Source: Didymodactylos carnosus (taxonomy: Eukaryota; Rotifera; Eurotatoria; Philodinida; Philodinidae). Taken from it: 39,404 nucleotides of DNA. Position numbers and translations under genes: made by a program. The stretch is from NCBI GenBank assembly GCA_905250885.1, contig CAJNOQ010000902.1:1-39404 (forward strand), in the 5' to 3' direction. Below are positions 20,689 to 32,245 of this stretch, piece by piece. The notes under the pieces were generated by a model. It was not told the origin of the DNA. It worked only from the letters and a program-made list of their open reading frames with translations, and did no database searches. The stretch's first letter is position 1; each line of letters begins with the position of its first letter.

Positions 20689-23393
20689 TTTGCATTCTGT
20701 TACTTTTCTTCTCTTTGGCTTTTTTATTACACCAAAAATATCTACTTTTTGAAGAGCAAAGCCAATATTTTGATATGTATAAACATTAACTCTTGGGATA
20801 GAGATCAGTTTCAAAGAAAGAAACGCGCCCGTGGTAAAAATTATTGAACGATTCAGTACTTTTTCTCCGTACGGTCCATCAAACAATGGAATGATTTGAG
20901 TGAGGAGTTGAGGATGTGTAAAGGTCTGAAATAGAGTTGTAACCGATTGAAAAAATGGGAATCGGATCGGCCGGTCAGAAATCAGCATCAGATCGCTAAA
21001 AATGGGTGATTTTTCCAAGTTTTTGCGGTTTGTAAAGAGAAAGCTAAATTACAATCAGCACTTATACCGAGAAGACTTTTTGAAAATTTTAGAAAAATAA
21101 AAAAAGAAGTCATCTGTCGCTCACAAGTCTCGAAGTGTGTTGAGTTTAAAATAGTGGCGTAGCTACCGGGTGGGCTCAGCCCACCCATTAAAAGTTTTAT
21201 AATTCATACTACTATGTGCTGAAGATACTACTATGAAGCGATATTTCCCAAACACTGTTTTGTCACCTTGCATAGCCCAGATTTAACTATGGTAGGACGT
21301 CTAACTTATAAAACAAAGGATATACAGTGGCTCGAACTAAGTTATATTAGAGCTCAACCATTTAGTGCCTTTTCTTTATCTCACATATCTATATCGTTTT
21401 TATGTCTTCATCTTTTTCTTTCCGTGTGATCTATGTATCATCAGTAAAACAAATCGTTAACAGAAGACTGTTTGACTAAAAACTCAATTTGGCGTTTACA
21501 AGTCGAAAGCAAGTTTTTGTCCTAATATTCCACAGAGCAGGTGTGTTCTATTTCAAATAATATCGTTTAGTAGAGGACTCAATAAACTTTTTTGTTCATG
21601 TAAAATATATATTGTCTGGCAACTTCCTTCTCGCAGTAGAATTTATTTTTTCAACTGCGCGGCTTGTCCACGTAACGCGACACTTCACTGATTACGTTTT
21701 TGAAAAAACAATTTCATCTAAGGACGAATATGAACACATCACTAGACGCAGTTTCTCATGCTAATTACGAATCTCGCAATATTTTTTAAAAAGAAGTTGA
21801 ATTTGAGCCCAAATACTCAGTTTTACGCTTTCGGAAAACTGCAATCTGGATTTCCTCATCTAGACACTGTTTCTAAAAAACTTTAAAAATGCAGCATTCG
21901 ATAGACAACTTAAGTCTCTACAAACTGACATATTTTTTCTAAGCTTCTGACACTAATATCGAATTTCATTAGGTTTTCTAGTTTTGAGGTTCTTGTACAG
22001 TTTTAAATGTCTCAGGCAGTCTTAGGAACTTTATTTTCATGTGGATCGATAAAACATAACCAAAACTCAGTTGCCTATGAAAATCGAGCTTTTTCATGCA
22101 GGTTTATTGTTTCAGAATGACTAAAGATTATCCGAAAAAAAGTGTCACGTCGTAACGGTTTTCAATTGAGTCTGAAGTGCTTCCGGAACTAGCAAAGAGA
22201 AAAGGACCGGGTGCAATAAGAAGGCGAATCGACCCCATTTTGGATCTTCTCGAAAGGCATCTAGAATGAAAGAGCATATGATTTTATGGAGTTCTAGATC
22301 CTTGGGTTCCCTTCGGACCTCATATCTGTGAAAAAAACGATCAGCGTTGACCAATAGCTCCGCGAACCCATTCCGATGTGTTTTTCGTACTTTTCTCAGA
22401 ATACAACAAGTTTGACGGAAAGTCTTATATACCGTTCAATGCAGCTTTAAACGGCGAACAAAACTAACTATTGCTACACTTGGGAATATTACTGTTAAAA
22501 ATGACCTTTTCAGCATAGTCCACGATAGTCTTTCAACTTTTCAACTTTTTCACCGTGAGAGAACCCAGGTTGCGGTCTACATTATATATCGAAAGAAAGC
22601 TCTGTCAAAACTCGACAAAATGGTGGGTAACTCATTTCTAGTTAGCAGTGCGAACGCTCATCTTTTCGGATATTACTACTGCAGAGTGATGTTTTCGGCA
22701 TCGGCGAACAGGGTCGATCCATATAAAACCTAGCACCATTTACATCGACCTTTGACGTCATGGAAACCGTCATGAAAACCGCAAGTCTCTAGCCTTGTTA
22801 GAAAAAAAGTTATAGCGATTTCACCCTCGCAGCTGAAAAATGCATTTTCTGGCGGATTTGGCCTAAATTGTAGAATGTCTGCTGACCACATTTCTTAACG
22901 GAGAACCTTGAAGTTGGTATCAAATGAAAGAGTGCGTCGAGAACTATATATTTTAATGAAGAAACGTTATGCTAGGCCTCTATGTCTTGAGACAGATTTC
23001 TGAAAACCTCGGTTTTCTAGAAAATCTAGTGACCTTACAATTCCTTTCAGAAGTTTTCCAACCATATCATTGGATAGTCCCTTCAATTTTCCACAAAATG
23101 AGATGTTGGCCACGTGTCTACGATCTGAGAAACGACGACCGAGTTACAGGATATTTAACATTACGAATATAAACTCATTCGCTTTAATGCCGAATTTTTA
23201 AATACGACAAGAGTTCTTCAGTTCATGCTAACACAGGGCGTGCAACAATATGTACCGAACGTATAACAATATGGCAATTAAAGAAGATAAAACTTCCAAC
23301 TTTTATCTTCTCTTAATTTTTCTGATAATATTGTTATCGCGTCATCTCAACCTATCGATGTAAATAAATCAACTACGTCTAAACTAGCTAAAC
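20689..23393. other. Gene-free region with mobile-element traces
   Basis: The F-box remnant ends abruptly at its left edge. An antisense open frame at 21018-20656 (about 120 codons, starting at TTG) contains moderately GC-rich sequence but no recognisable domain. A hAT-like end lies at 21152. From 21190 to 23390 I see only unconvincing short frames. Confidence 0.4.
21152..21186 (+). mobile_element. hAT-like terminal sequence with GC-rich hairpin
   Basis: TAGTGGCGTAGCTACC at 21152-21167 resembles the CAGTGGCGTAGCTA ends common in animal hAT transposons. GGGTGGGCT / AGCCCACCC (21168-21186), a perfect 9-bp stem around one base, follows directly; GC-rich hairpins just inside such ends are also usual. 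I found no matching opposite end in the window. Confidence 0.4.
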
Positions 23394-23605
23394 AATTTGT
23401 CATGCTATTTATCTTATTTACTTCAGAGAAATTTTTAAAATTTTTTTAAAAAATAGCCGACATTTTTCAATAATGTTTGATCGATTATTTGAAAATTTAA
23501 AATGAATTCTTATATTTCATAAGCCAAGAGGTAGGGTACTTGAACATGTTTTGGGCACTATTGGAATACAAAAAACTAGTTGACTAATTTTTATCTGTTG
23601 ATCGG
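23394..23605 (+). pseudogene. Scrambled remnant of a GPCR paralogue
   Basis: Three pieces match the intact receptor gene at 25796-27249 but lie on the opposite strand and out of order. Piece 1 (about 23394-23436) equals the end of its intron 2 and start of exon 3 (TTTGTCATGCTATTTATCTT). Piece 2 (about 23457-23503) equals exon 1 coding for FDRLFENLK. Piece 3 (about 23504-23605) equals the end of exon 1 and intron 1 (TACTTGAACATGTTTTGGGC). Intron sequence is included, so it arose by DNA duplication and rearrangement, not retroposition. Some differences show it is not very recent. It cannot encode a receptor. Confidence 0.8.
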
Positions 23606-24840
23606 TTGATAATCACGTTATCCGTGAAAGATCTTGTTTTACTGGAAACGCAAGATTTAGCATTTGTCTACTTTGAGATGGAAAGAATTATTGAAGTACA
23701 GTTTGTTGCTTTATTCTAGATGCTTTTCGACAGGAGCTGATTTAGCTCTTCATTGCACCTTCTTTCTCTTGCACGATTCCGGTCTTTTGCTGTCTTTATA
23801 GTATTAATAATTTTTAGCTTATTGATCAAATCAATTTCCAACATTGATCTGTTGTTATCGTGATCGTATTAATAATATGTTTCGTGTGTTACCGTTTATT
23901 TAATTAATTTTGGCTGGGGTCCTCTACAAGCAAAAATTCATCGAATAAATTTTTTTCCTGAAAACATTTGGTGACATATGATTCGATTCATTTTTGTCTG
24001 CTGATTTCAAATATACCTCCATCTTCCATTGAACAGGTATAAGAAGTGAGAAAAGTACAAAATAAGTGGACTACCTCTCTGCTGAAAATTCATTTTTTCT
24101 CAATGTTTACGCCCCGCCACTCGCAATCCACCACAACTTTTTTTATATCGTACGAGATAGAAAACTGAATTCTGCACAAAATGAGGCCAAAATAAAGTTT
24201 AAGATTTTGATCATTTTTTGCATAGAACGGTTTTATTCACGCAGTATCAAAATTACTGTGTCAAAAGTGTACCTAAATTTTTATACTAAAAAAATTGTAG
24301 TTCTCAGAGAACAATTTATATTTTTCTTTTAAACGTCAGGATTTGTAGCGCAGGAATTTAAGGATGTTTTTCTGCAAGTGCGCTCTTGCGGCAAGTGTTG
24401 TTAATAGCGCCATATCATTTTTACTGGCCATGATGTTTTTGAAAAATCATAAAAAAAATTTGTTTTGTCGTAAGAATGATGTTGTATATAGTATACTATA
24501 TATCATAACAGAATTTATTTGGTAAGAATGAGTCATCGCTTCTTGCAAGATCTTATAACAAGAAATCGTATGATCTTATGATAAGAAATAAATATAAGAT
24601 ACACTTTCAATGACAAGATCTTGTCACTAGATTTCATAGGAAAATGCCAGATCTTGCATGATCTTCTAAGATGAATTTCCTTGGAATGGAATAGGTAAAA
24701 AATGTTTTTCTTCGGAATAGTTAATTGCATATATATATTCTCAGATGTATGCAAAGTATATGGCATTGATCCGAAAGGCGTATCAAAACAATGTTTTTAA
24801 AAGAAAATACGTGAACGGGACCCAGGTTAAAAACTTTCGA
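23606..24840. other. Gene-free region with small palindromes
   Basis: No gene seen. TATATAGTATACTATATA (24485-24502) is a perfect 18-bp palindrome. From 24530 to 24680 the word AGATCTT/AAGATC recurs, including TGACAAGATCTTGTCA (24611-24626), a perfect 16-bp palindrome. Confidence 0.45.
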
Positions 24841-24965
24841 TAGCAACTTTTTCCGACGTATGGTTATGGATAAAAACGCCTGATCGCATGGAATTATCCA
24901 TATGTCAAGAAGAATACGAAAAATGTATTAACAAACTCCTAAAATGTAATATTTTAAAGTGCATC
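24840..24965 (+). pseudogene. Coding-like scrap, possible exon remnant
   Basis: The frame ...DVWLWIKTPDRMELSICQEE... reads from after a TAA near 24835 to a TAG near 24990. Its codon choice and composition look more like a rotifer exon than the flanks, but I recognise no family and see no convincing splice sites. It could be part of a dead gene broken by foldback C just downstream. Confidence 0.25.
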
Positions 24966-25044
24966 ATAGTTCATTTGCGCGTGTTCTCCTAGAGAATACA
25001 TGTAAAACAGCGGAGCTGTTTTCTTTTTTCTAGGTTATTAAAAA

Positions 25045-25457
25045 ATACTAGGGCTTGGCCAGCTAACTCTGCTACCGGAAGGAAATTCCATTATCAGTTT
25101 TTTTCTGCATTTTCTTTCTCTTATAATTTTCGAATAGCGAGACACCCCACAGCTCTGAAATATCTCAAATTAAAAAGAAAAGTGTGCTGAAGACTTATAC
25201 AAACATCTACTTTGCAACCTTATATCTGCAAATGTTGACGTTTGGATTTTTATCATAGTTTGAGTTTTGATGAATGAAAGATCATGTAGAGTGCGGGAAC
25301 ATGTCGAAGTCTTCAACACACTTTTCTTTTTAATTTGAGATATTTCAGTACTGTAGATGTCTCGTTATTCGAAAATTATAAGAGAAACAAAATATAGATG
25401 ACCAGTAACAGAATTTTCCTCCGATGGCAGAGTTAGCTGGCTAAGTCCTCTACTATG
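25045..25457. mobile_element. Foldback element C (about 150-bp arms, 110-bp loop)
   Basis: 25045-25196 and 25307-25457 are inverted copies with scattered differences. Shared words include CCAGCTAACTCTGC, TCTCTTATAATTTTCGAATA and TGAAATATCTCAAATTAAAA. The loop is unlike the arms and has no open frame. The arms are unlike those of elements A and B. Confidence 0.85.
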
Positions 25458-25605
25458 TGTATGTATCTTCCGCAAATTTCTGAACACTGTGGCCATAAAA
25501 AACAAATAGTAAATGAATCAATTCAATTATTAGTTAAACGTGGTAATATTCAATTACAAGGTATAATTCTGTACAATACCTTACTGGCGAAATATGACGT
25601 CTAAG
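25450..25605 (+). pseudogene. Coding-like scrap after foldback C
   Basis: An open frame reads ...QISEHCGHKKQIVNESIQLL... and continues through VKRGNIQLQG to a TAA near 25604. Its composition suggests a C-terminal exon. I recognise no family, and its upstream end runs into the foldback arm. It converges on the GPCR gene, whose stop lies 190 bp away on the other strand. Confidence 0.3.
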
Positions 25606-25795
25606 CTTTGTTATTATTATTTTGTAATTTCACCTCTTATAGGGTGGTGCATTCAATAGTTACTAGTGTTCGTCCTTGTCAATGATCTATGTAAAATGAT
25701 GTTAGTGGCATATTCCATTATCTAGTTAATCATTTTTGATCAGCTGACGGTGGTATTTGTGTCGATTGAATTTTTCCATTGTGAACGACAACTCG

Positions 25796-27249
25796 TTAAT
25801 TTTCTCTATATTGTTGTTGTCGCATGTTAGAACGTTGACGGTTTGAACTTGTTGAACTGTTCCATTTTGAATGAACTAAATTATTATTAACATTGGATTG
25901 GAATGAACCATCAACAAAATTATGTACTTTGTTGTGTAAATCATAATTTTTTTGTAATAATAATTCAGTTTTATTAGGAAGAGTAGGTGATTTGAAACTA
26001 TAATTCATACGTTTTGTTGAATATAAAAATTGTTTACCTAATCTTGTTGAATTTTTTTGACGAAAACGATAAACAGAATTTTTTAAAATTTCTCTAAAAT
26101 AAACAAGATAAATAGCATGACAAACTGAAGAAAAAAAGATGAAACTATATAATACTCACCTAAAATCACGAAATGTTGAATAATAGACAAAAAATTTGCA
26201 GCATAAACTTATTTCATAGAGTATGACAGTTAATTTTCTCAAAAATAAAATAGCTGTTATGCCAATTATTGAAACATGTTCTTCAAAAAACAGATGAAAA
26301 CCAATGACAATACCTGAAAACAGATAAAAATTAATCAATTAGTTTTTTATATTTCAATAGTGCCCAAAACATGTTCAAGTATTCTACCTGTTGGCGTATG
26401 AAATATAAGAAATAAACATGATATTATGAGAACAGTTTTCGTTGCTTGATTATATCGATTAACTCTTGCTTTAGGATAAAACTGTTCTAATGTGTTTGTA
26501 GTACGTCTTATAACCGAGATAATAACTAAATTCATGATAAATGCTAAACATTCGGGAATAATTGCCCATATAATTAAATTTAAATCTCTTAGCCAAATAA
26601 ATTTATTTTTTGCCTCATGACACATTGATACTCTAAAAATACTAACATGATCAATACCCGTTTCATTTAGAAGACGATATGAACTTAATAAAATACAAAT
26701 AAATGCCAATAATGATATATAAATTTTTGCACGTTTTTGTGTACATAAATAATGTCGTTTCAATGGCCAAACAATACAAATTAAACGTTCGAGTGTACAT
26801 AAGACAATTAACCATGTTGGAAATATGATAAAAAATTCTGTTGTAAAATTATGAATTAGACATAACCATTTTAAATTTTCAAATAATCGATCAAAATTTA
26901 TTGAAAAATGTCTTAATAATGGTATCGAAAAATTTGTATGTAAATTAATTGTATCAGCTAGAGATATTGCTGCTAAATAAATATTTTGAGAATTACGTTT
27001 ATTTATTTTAATAAAACAATATAATGAAAAACAATTTAATATAGTGCCAATAGCTACAAATATTGCCGTTAAATGATAAAATGAACCACTTAAATGACAA
27101 TCAGCTGTTAAAATATGTTTAACCCATTTGCATACTGTACCATTTGAATCATGATATTGATTACAAAGAAGAAGGATACTATCAGCATATTGTGCGTCTT
27201 TTGGATGACATCCCAAAAATGCACTGATAAATATTTCGCTATCATTCAT
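25796..27249 (-). CDS. Rhodopsin-family G-protein-coupled receptor, 3 exons, 437 aa
   Basis: Exons on the minus strand are 27249-26388, 26313-26160 and 26093-25796, joined by GT-AG introns of 74 and 66 bp with frame preserved. The extracellular N-terminus (about 55 aa) has glycosylation sites NDS and NGT and several Cys. Transmembrane segments lie at about 57-80, 89-112, 133-155, 174-192, 222-248, 270-290 and 318-338. C130 before TM3 and C210 in the second outer loop can form the usual disulfide. ERL at 154-156 replaces DRY, and IFHTP in TM6 replaces CWLP. TM7 ends with KFFVYYSTFRDF where NPxxY...FR is expected. The roughly 95-aa cytoplasmic tail is Asn/Ser/Gln-rich. ERL and FHTP occur in several protostome peptide receptors, so a peptide ligand is plausible but unproved. 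A scrambled relative lies at 23394-23605. An AG acceptor (TTACTTTATAG) stands about 30 bp before the ATG. Confidence 0.88.
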
Positions 27250-30200
27250 AATATTTCAATTATTATATTGTATAACACCTATAAAGTAAAAAGAAATATT
27301 AGATGTTGTGCACAATCGTTCCCATCATCATATCAATTTCTTTCTTTCTCTCTCTCTCTTCTTTTTCGTTCGTTTTATTTCTGTAATTAACATAAAAACA
27401 CTCTAACTATGAATTTCTGCAGTAGAAAAATTTCCATTTTTGTTTTTGTTTTTGATTTTTATGACACGATAATTCTACTTTTATTTTTTATTGTATTTTC
27501 CTAAAGGAGTTGAGATTGTTTCAGTTGTCACAATGACATGAATAATGACATGATCCTATATAGAAAATTATTTTTATATAAGCTTTATTCACACAAGGCA
27601 ATATTAAAATATAAACATATGATCGGAATCGTTCAATGAATGAATTCAATTATCCGACTTTGAAAAAAATACATGCACATATGAAACATGAGATTTCAAA
27701 TTATGTCTTGAACTGATTACGTAAATATTTAATAATTTGGTATTTTATAGACTCGTAACTTGCCACCGTAAAACGTGAGTTAATATTTATTATACCAAAG
27801 TGAACTATCTAAACTAGCTTAGATGGTTCAAATAGATAGCTGCAACTAAGCTAATTAATCTAATCCAGCTGACTGCAAAAAAAAATTTTTATTTTTCTAG
27901 GTCATAGGCGGGAGAGTGATCTCAGCCTACGGTAGACTCAACTTAGTTTTCAGAGTCTTGCGCACACTAAGTTCAAGGTTTGAATCTAATGAGTCTTACA
28001 GACTCCATCGTCAATGGTTTTGATACAATGGTCTCCTCTAGATGAATAAAATTTAAATTAAAAGAGATAAGTGCAAGTCATTCTTGGTGAATCTCGTATG
28101 ATTTCTTCTAGAGATGATTTACTTCCAGTTTATTGTGGAAAAAGAACAATTATTCTACGTCTAGCATAGGATATCAAAACAGCTGAGTGAGTGTTTCAAT
28201 AAACGTAGAACGTGCTACCTTTAACTTGCGATACTTCTTATAATGAGTTAGACAATTTTGAACGCAAGAAATGTTTGACTCTATGGAATAAACTTTAGTA
28301 TTTGTGTTGTAAAATTCTTTCTAAGAACCAGAAGAATTGAGGAGTTGAAGTTTATATCCGAAAACTAATGAGGTTTTATCGACTGTGTTAACCCTCTATC
28401 CTTACGAATAGACACAAACCGCGAATGTGGTGTCTCATTCTTTCAAAAAAGTAGCGAGATGCTGTGTGCATTATAACAAATGTATTAAAGATACCCCCTC
28501 CTTCTCAAAAATTTTTCGATTTTGAATTTAGCTAATGTGGAGGAATGTCTGGACTACAGAATAAGACCGCTTCCAGCATTCCACGACCGTTTTGGAGGGA
28601 AAAATCAATTTTCTTAAAACTCAGTTTTGAGGATTGCCACTTGAGATGACTTATTTTGACAGTTTAGGCCAAACCAGCAGGTAAAACGGCAGTATACAAA
28701 AAATAGTTTTCCCATTTTCCCAAGCGAATTTTTTGGTGAAAAGTGATAATAATAGAAAACACATGAGATATATGCTATTCGGCCCTACTTCTTACGTACA
28801 TTCCAAATATGACCTTCGCTTTTGTCTGAAATGCTGTTTTAGTGGCGAAGTTTAGGAAATACCACCGAAAACCTGCTGAAAATCACTAAAATCACCTTTT
28901 CTGCCCGGTTGTACAAGTGTTTTCTGTTCTTTTTTAGCACCAGTGGATAGAGCGTAAAAAGTTCCATATTGGATAAAAAATTGACGAGGTGACTGGGTTT
29001 CTGTCTGAGTCATCTAGGGCGAATACCGTCAGAAAACACGATTTTCATCAGTTTTGGCCGGTTTTCAAAAACGTTTGAGCTTTTGTAATTTTTCTAATTT
29101 TATATTCGGATTCAGCATAAAATTCTACATCTGAATTACATAAACAAGATAAGATAAGTAGAATAGACTGTATCATGGCTTCAGTAAATGTACTTTTATA
29201 TTAGAAGGCTTTGTGTTGAAGTAAATAGCGTTAGATAGAAGGAAATTCAGTCTTGCTTTAGAAGAAGACTGCTTAGAATATTTATCTTCTTCGTTTTTAG
29301 TTTTACTCCAATTTTTAAAAGCATAAAAATTTACTCCTAAATTTACTCCGCTTCTCTCCCCTGCCTCCGAGGTATCGGGACGCTCCTAATTGGGTTAGAA
29401 AAGAAGTCAACCCTTATAAAAGAAGAGCATTTTGTAGAGCTTTAAATTCTGCATCTGTATGCGTTATTAAAATCTGTATTTTAATTAAATTCTGTATAAA
29501 AAGGATATTTTTGTAAAGCCAAATTGCTAAAGAAAAGTAGGATATCATGGCCCGTGAACGTCTTTTTGATGTTTTGTAGTTTTCGAAGGAGAAGTATCTA
29601 AGCTTATCAAACCAAACACACCACGAAATACCCCGAAAAATTCTACATCTCTTAGTACAAGAAAGGAATTTTTGAATTCAGTTTAGCTGGGCAAAGTTGA
29701 TTTTTACACGTTTCCGACTTTGTAGTTGAGCAAGTGATATTTTTGTGGGATCCATACTTTTAATACTACAAAAGAACGGTACATGTTTATTTAAAAAAGA
29801 ATATATCAATAAAATCTACACAAAATTCTCTATCTTTTAGCATCAGAACCAAACTTTCTGGTTGAGTCTAACTTGAGAAAAAAGCCTATTAAAAACCGGC
29901 AATTAAATCTAAATTACCCGTTACTGCCCGAAAACTTAGAAAAGTAATGAAATGGACGTTAATAACCCACACTACTATTTCCGTATAAATCACTTTCCGT
30001 CACTCGCAAAAGGTTCATATGCATTCATGACTTTCAAGCATTTTTCTTTACAATCGATAATGTCAGTTGACTCCTACCTCTACAGATAAAAATGAGTCTG
30101 TCGTCTAGAAAAAACATGTTTCAGTTCGCCCGACTAGCGATATATTTTTTCCAGAAAATGACTATTTATCTTTAAAAAAATTGGTCATTTTTAGCAAAAA

Positions 30201-30690
30201 CCTCTCTAACGAAAACGGAATTTTTACTTTAACCGATTGTGTTCGGCCAACGAACAATATATTAGGCCGATCGATCAATCTTTGAGAAAATATTAATCAG
30301 AAAACTTTTTACAAAAAAAAATCTAAAAGAAAGATCTGAGAAAGCTAATTTTTTTCTTTTTGATGTTGATGAAGAAGAAAAAATAGCGAACGGATTTTCT
30401 CGAGAAAAATTCTTTTTTTAATTAAAAAAAGTGTGTGCGCGATTGTAGTTTTAATCACGTTAACTGCAACTTGTAGAATTAGACTTCTCATAAAAACACC
30501 ATATGCACTTGCCATGGATACAAGTTCTGATGAATATATAATATATAATAATCACTTTTTTTATTTCAAAGTCATAAAATAAAAAATTCATCCTTTCCGA
30601 ACTGTGACCCGAATATGTGATCAATTTATGCTCACATTATTGAGCACTAATAAATCTTTTAGTTATATATAAGATTTATTCTTTTTCGTT
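27250..30690. other. Gene-free region
   Basis: No gene seen. Near 27340 a TTTCTTTCTCTCTCTCT tract lies upstream of the GPCR. At 27922-27990 a tRNA-like pair of boxes occurs. Parts at about 29100-29200 and 29450-29560 share ATTCTGCATCTG / ATTCTACATCTG words and may be an old duplication. The rest has no structure I can name. Confidence 0.4.
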
Positions 30691-30691
30691 C

Positions 30692-30990
30692 TTCTTACTT
30701 TTTGGAAGTGGTTTTTTCATATTCAATATCAAAACTGAGTATTGAAATCAAAGGTCTACCCAGTATGGACGTCTTGGTGTCTCCTTGTGAAAAGTTCATC
30801 AACAATTTTGTAAACCTATCTAATATCCATCCCAAAATATAGGGCAGATAGTTGTTTTTCGAATAGCTTAAAGACGACAAAAGATTGAGACCTGCGGCTT
30901 TCGCCAAACGATAGAGAACAGGTTGACCTACGTTTTCAAGAGCAAAACGGACTCTCGAGAAAATTTCCAACCCTGCTTTTTTAGAGTGGA
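30692..30990 (-). pseudogene. Unknown coding fragment, left copy of an inverted pair
   Basis: A 91-codon frame, open from a TTG and extendable upstream to a TAA, reads LEIFSRVRFALENVGQPVLY... and ends EKTTSKK before a stop at 30695. No ATG suits it, and an AG (AAAAGCAGG) lies near its beginning, so it is either an isolated exon or a fragment. I recognise no domain. Its diverged partner on the plus strand (31340-32245) keeps the frame open and conserves VLYRLAK, NLLS-LSYSKN, LPYI, LDRFTKL and FSQG-TKT. That suggests both descend from a protein-coding sequence, perhaps of a mobile element. Confidence 0.5.
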
Positions 30991-31339
30991 AAACCAGTTT
31001 ATAACTAAAACGTTATACATGGTAATCTATCGATCTTTTTGCATAGATAGATAGATCGAAGTGCCTTTCACAAAATAAGGTCTAGGCAAAAGTCTGATTT
31101 TGCTTGGTTCGGGCGTAAATACATCAAAGCCAATTGGAAACTTCAGGATATGGTCAATTCTGTCAGCTAGACGTCATTATGATAGCGACAAATTTGAAAA
31201 ACCAATATTTATTCATCGGTTTTCTAGAAGTCTTTACAAAAAACCACAAAGCTCTTCAGCTTCTTTTTTGTAGATCTCTTATAAGCAGAATATAAAATAG
31301 TTCAGATGTTGCACATCCTGAACTCGTCTGATGTATTTT

Positions 31340-32245
31340 GAATGAGTTATGAATTTTCTTGAGAATCAGTTTTGCTTTTGAAAACATAAGTCAATCTGTC
31401 CTCTATCGTTTGGCAAAAACCGCAGAATTCAATCTGTTGTCGACTTTGAGTTATTCGAAAAACAGCCACCTGCCTTATATTTCGAGATGTAGCGTGTTTT
31501 GTAAAGAGTTGATGAAGCTGAGATTTTTACTTCATTAGAATAGCCATTGCACGCGTTTTAAAAGTATAAATCGCATTTGTTAATGTTTCGTCACTGAGAA
31601 AATTCATTTTTTCTAGATTAGAAGTGGAAAAAGTCGAAATTCTGCAAGTGCTTCTCAATTGTCTCCATCAGAACTCAGTTTGTATACAACAAAAATATCA
31701 TGTTCAGCAGCAACGTCAAAAACTGAGTCGAACGATATATAGTTCAAGATCTTTTTGTCGATTTTCATTTTTGGTGAAAATCGCAGTAGTTTTTGGATGT
31801 GAAAATGTCCAAAAAACTGAAAATAGTCGGATAGCATAAAAGAATATATTATTCGACTGTGTTTTTGACGTTGGTTCTGACTATGATATTTTTATTGTAT
31901 ACAAACTGAGTTCTGATGGAAACAATTGAGAAGCACTTGCAGAATTCCGACTTTTTTCACTTCTGATCTAGAAAAAATGAATTTTCTCGGTGACGAAACA
32001 TTAACAAACGCGATTTATACTTAAATATATAAAACGCGTGCAATGGCTATTCTAATGAAGTAAAAATCTCGGGTTCATCTCTTCTACTAGATAGGTTTAC
32101 AAAATTGTTTTTGGACTTTTCACAAGGAGAGACCAAGACATTCATACTGGATAGACCTTTGACTTCAGCCTCGATCAAGTATCATTCTCATAGTCAGTTT
32201 TTGATACTGAATATGAAAAAAACAGTTTCAAAAAGTTAGAAGAAC
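31340..32245 (+). pseudogene. Unknown coding fragment, right copy, split by foldback D
   Basis: 31340-31490 corresponds to the first half of the 30692-30990 fragment (FAFENISQSVLYRLAKTAEF...) and 32088-32245 to the second half (LDRFTKLFLDFSQGETKTF...). The two halves would join almost exactly where foldback element D begins and ends. The coding frame within each half has no stop, although the tail of the second half carries an insertion of about 24 bp and ends differently. The partner in opposite orientation starts 350 bp away and serves as the empty-site reference. Confidence 0.65.
31491..32088. mobile_element. Foldback element D (about 225-bp arms), inserted in a coding fragment
   Basis: 31520-31741 and 31842-32070 are inverted copies. 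Shared words include GATTTTTACTTCATTAGAAT, ATAGCCATTGCACGCGTTTT and ATTCTGCAAGTGCTTCTCAA (or complements). The loop of about 100 bp itself holds smaller hairpins (GATTTTCA...TGAAAATC; AGTTTTTGGA...TCCAAAAAACT). Outer edges are set by comparison with the uninterrupted copy at 30692-30990, at roughly GAGATG|TAGC on the left and CTAC|TAGATAGG on the right. Open frames within the arms are by-products of the palindrome. Confidence 0.8.

Noticed and set aside
20656..21188. Antisense frames of 120 and 66 codons
   Set aside because: The longer starts at TTG and the other overlaps the hAT-like terminus; no recognisable protein.
22145..23172. Short frames in GC-richer intergenic DNA
   Set aside because: No family pattern, signal peptide or splice structure; isolated.
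7080..27249. Idea that the NPY/F-like peptide and the GPCR are a ligand-receptor pair
   Set aside because: Only proximity (about 19 kb) suggests it; animal ligand and receptor genes are rarely linked and the receptor subfamily is not identified.
31040..31060. GATA-type microsatellite (ATAGATAGATAGATC)
   Set aside because: Too short to be informative; ordinary simple repeat.
31624..31839. Frames on both strands inside foldback D
   Set aside because: Arise from the palindrome arms; the codons mirror each other rather than reflect a gene.
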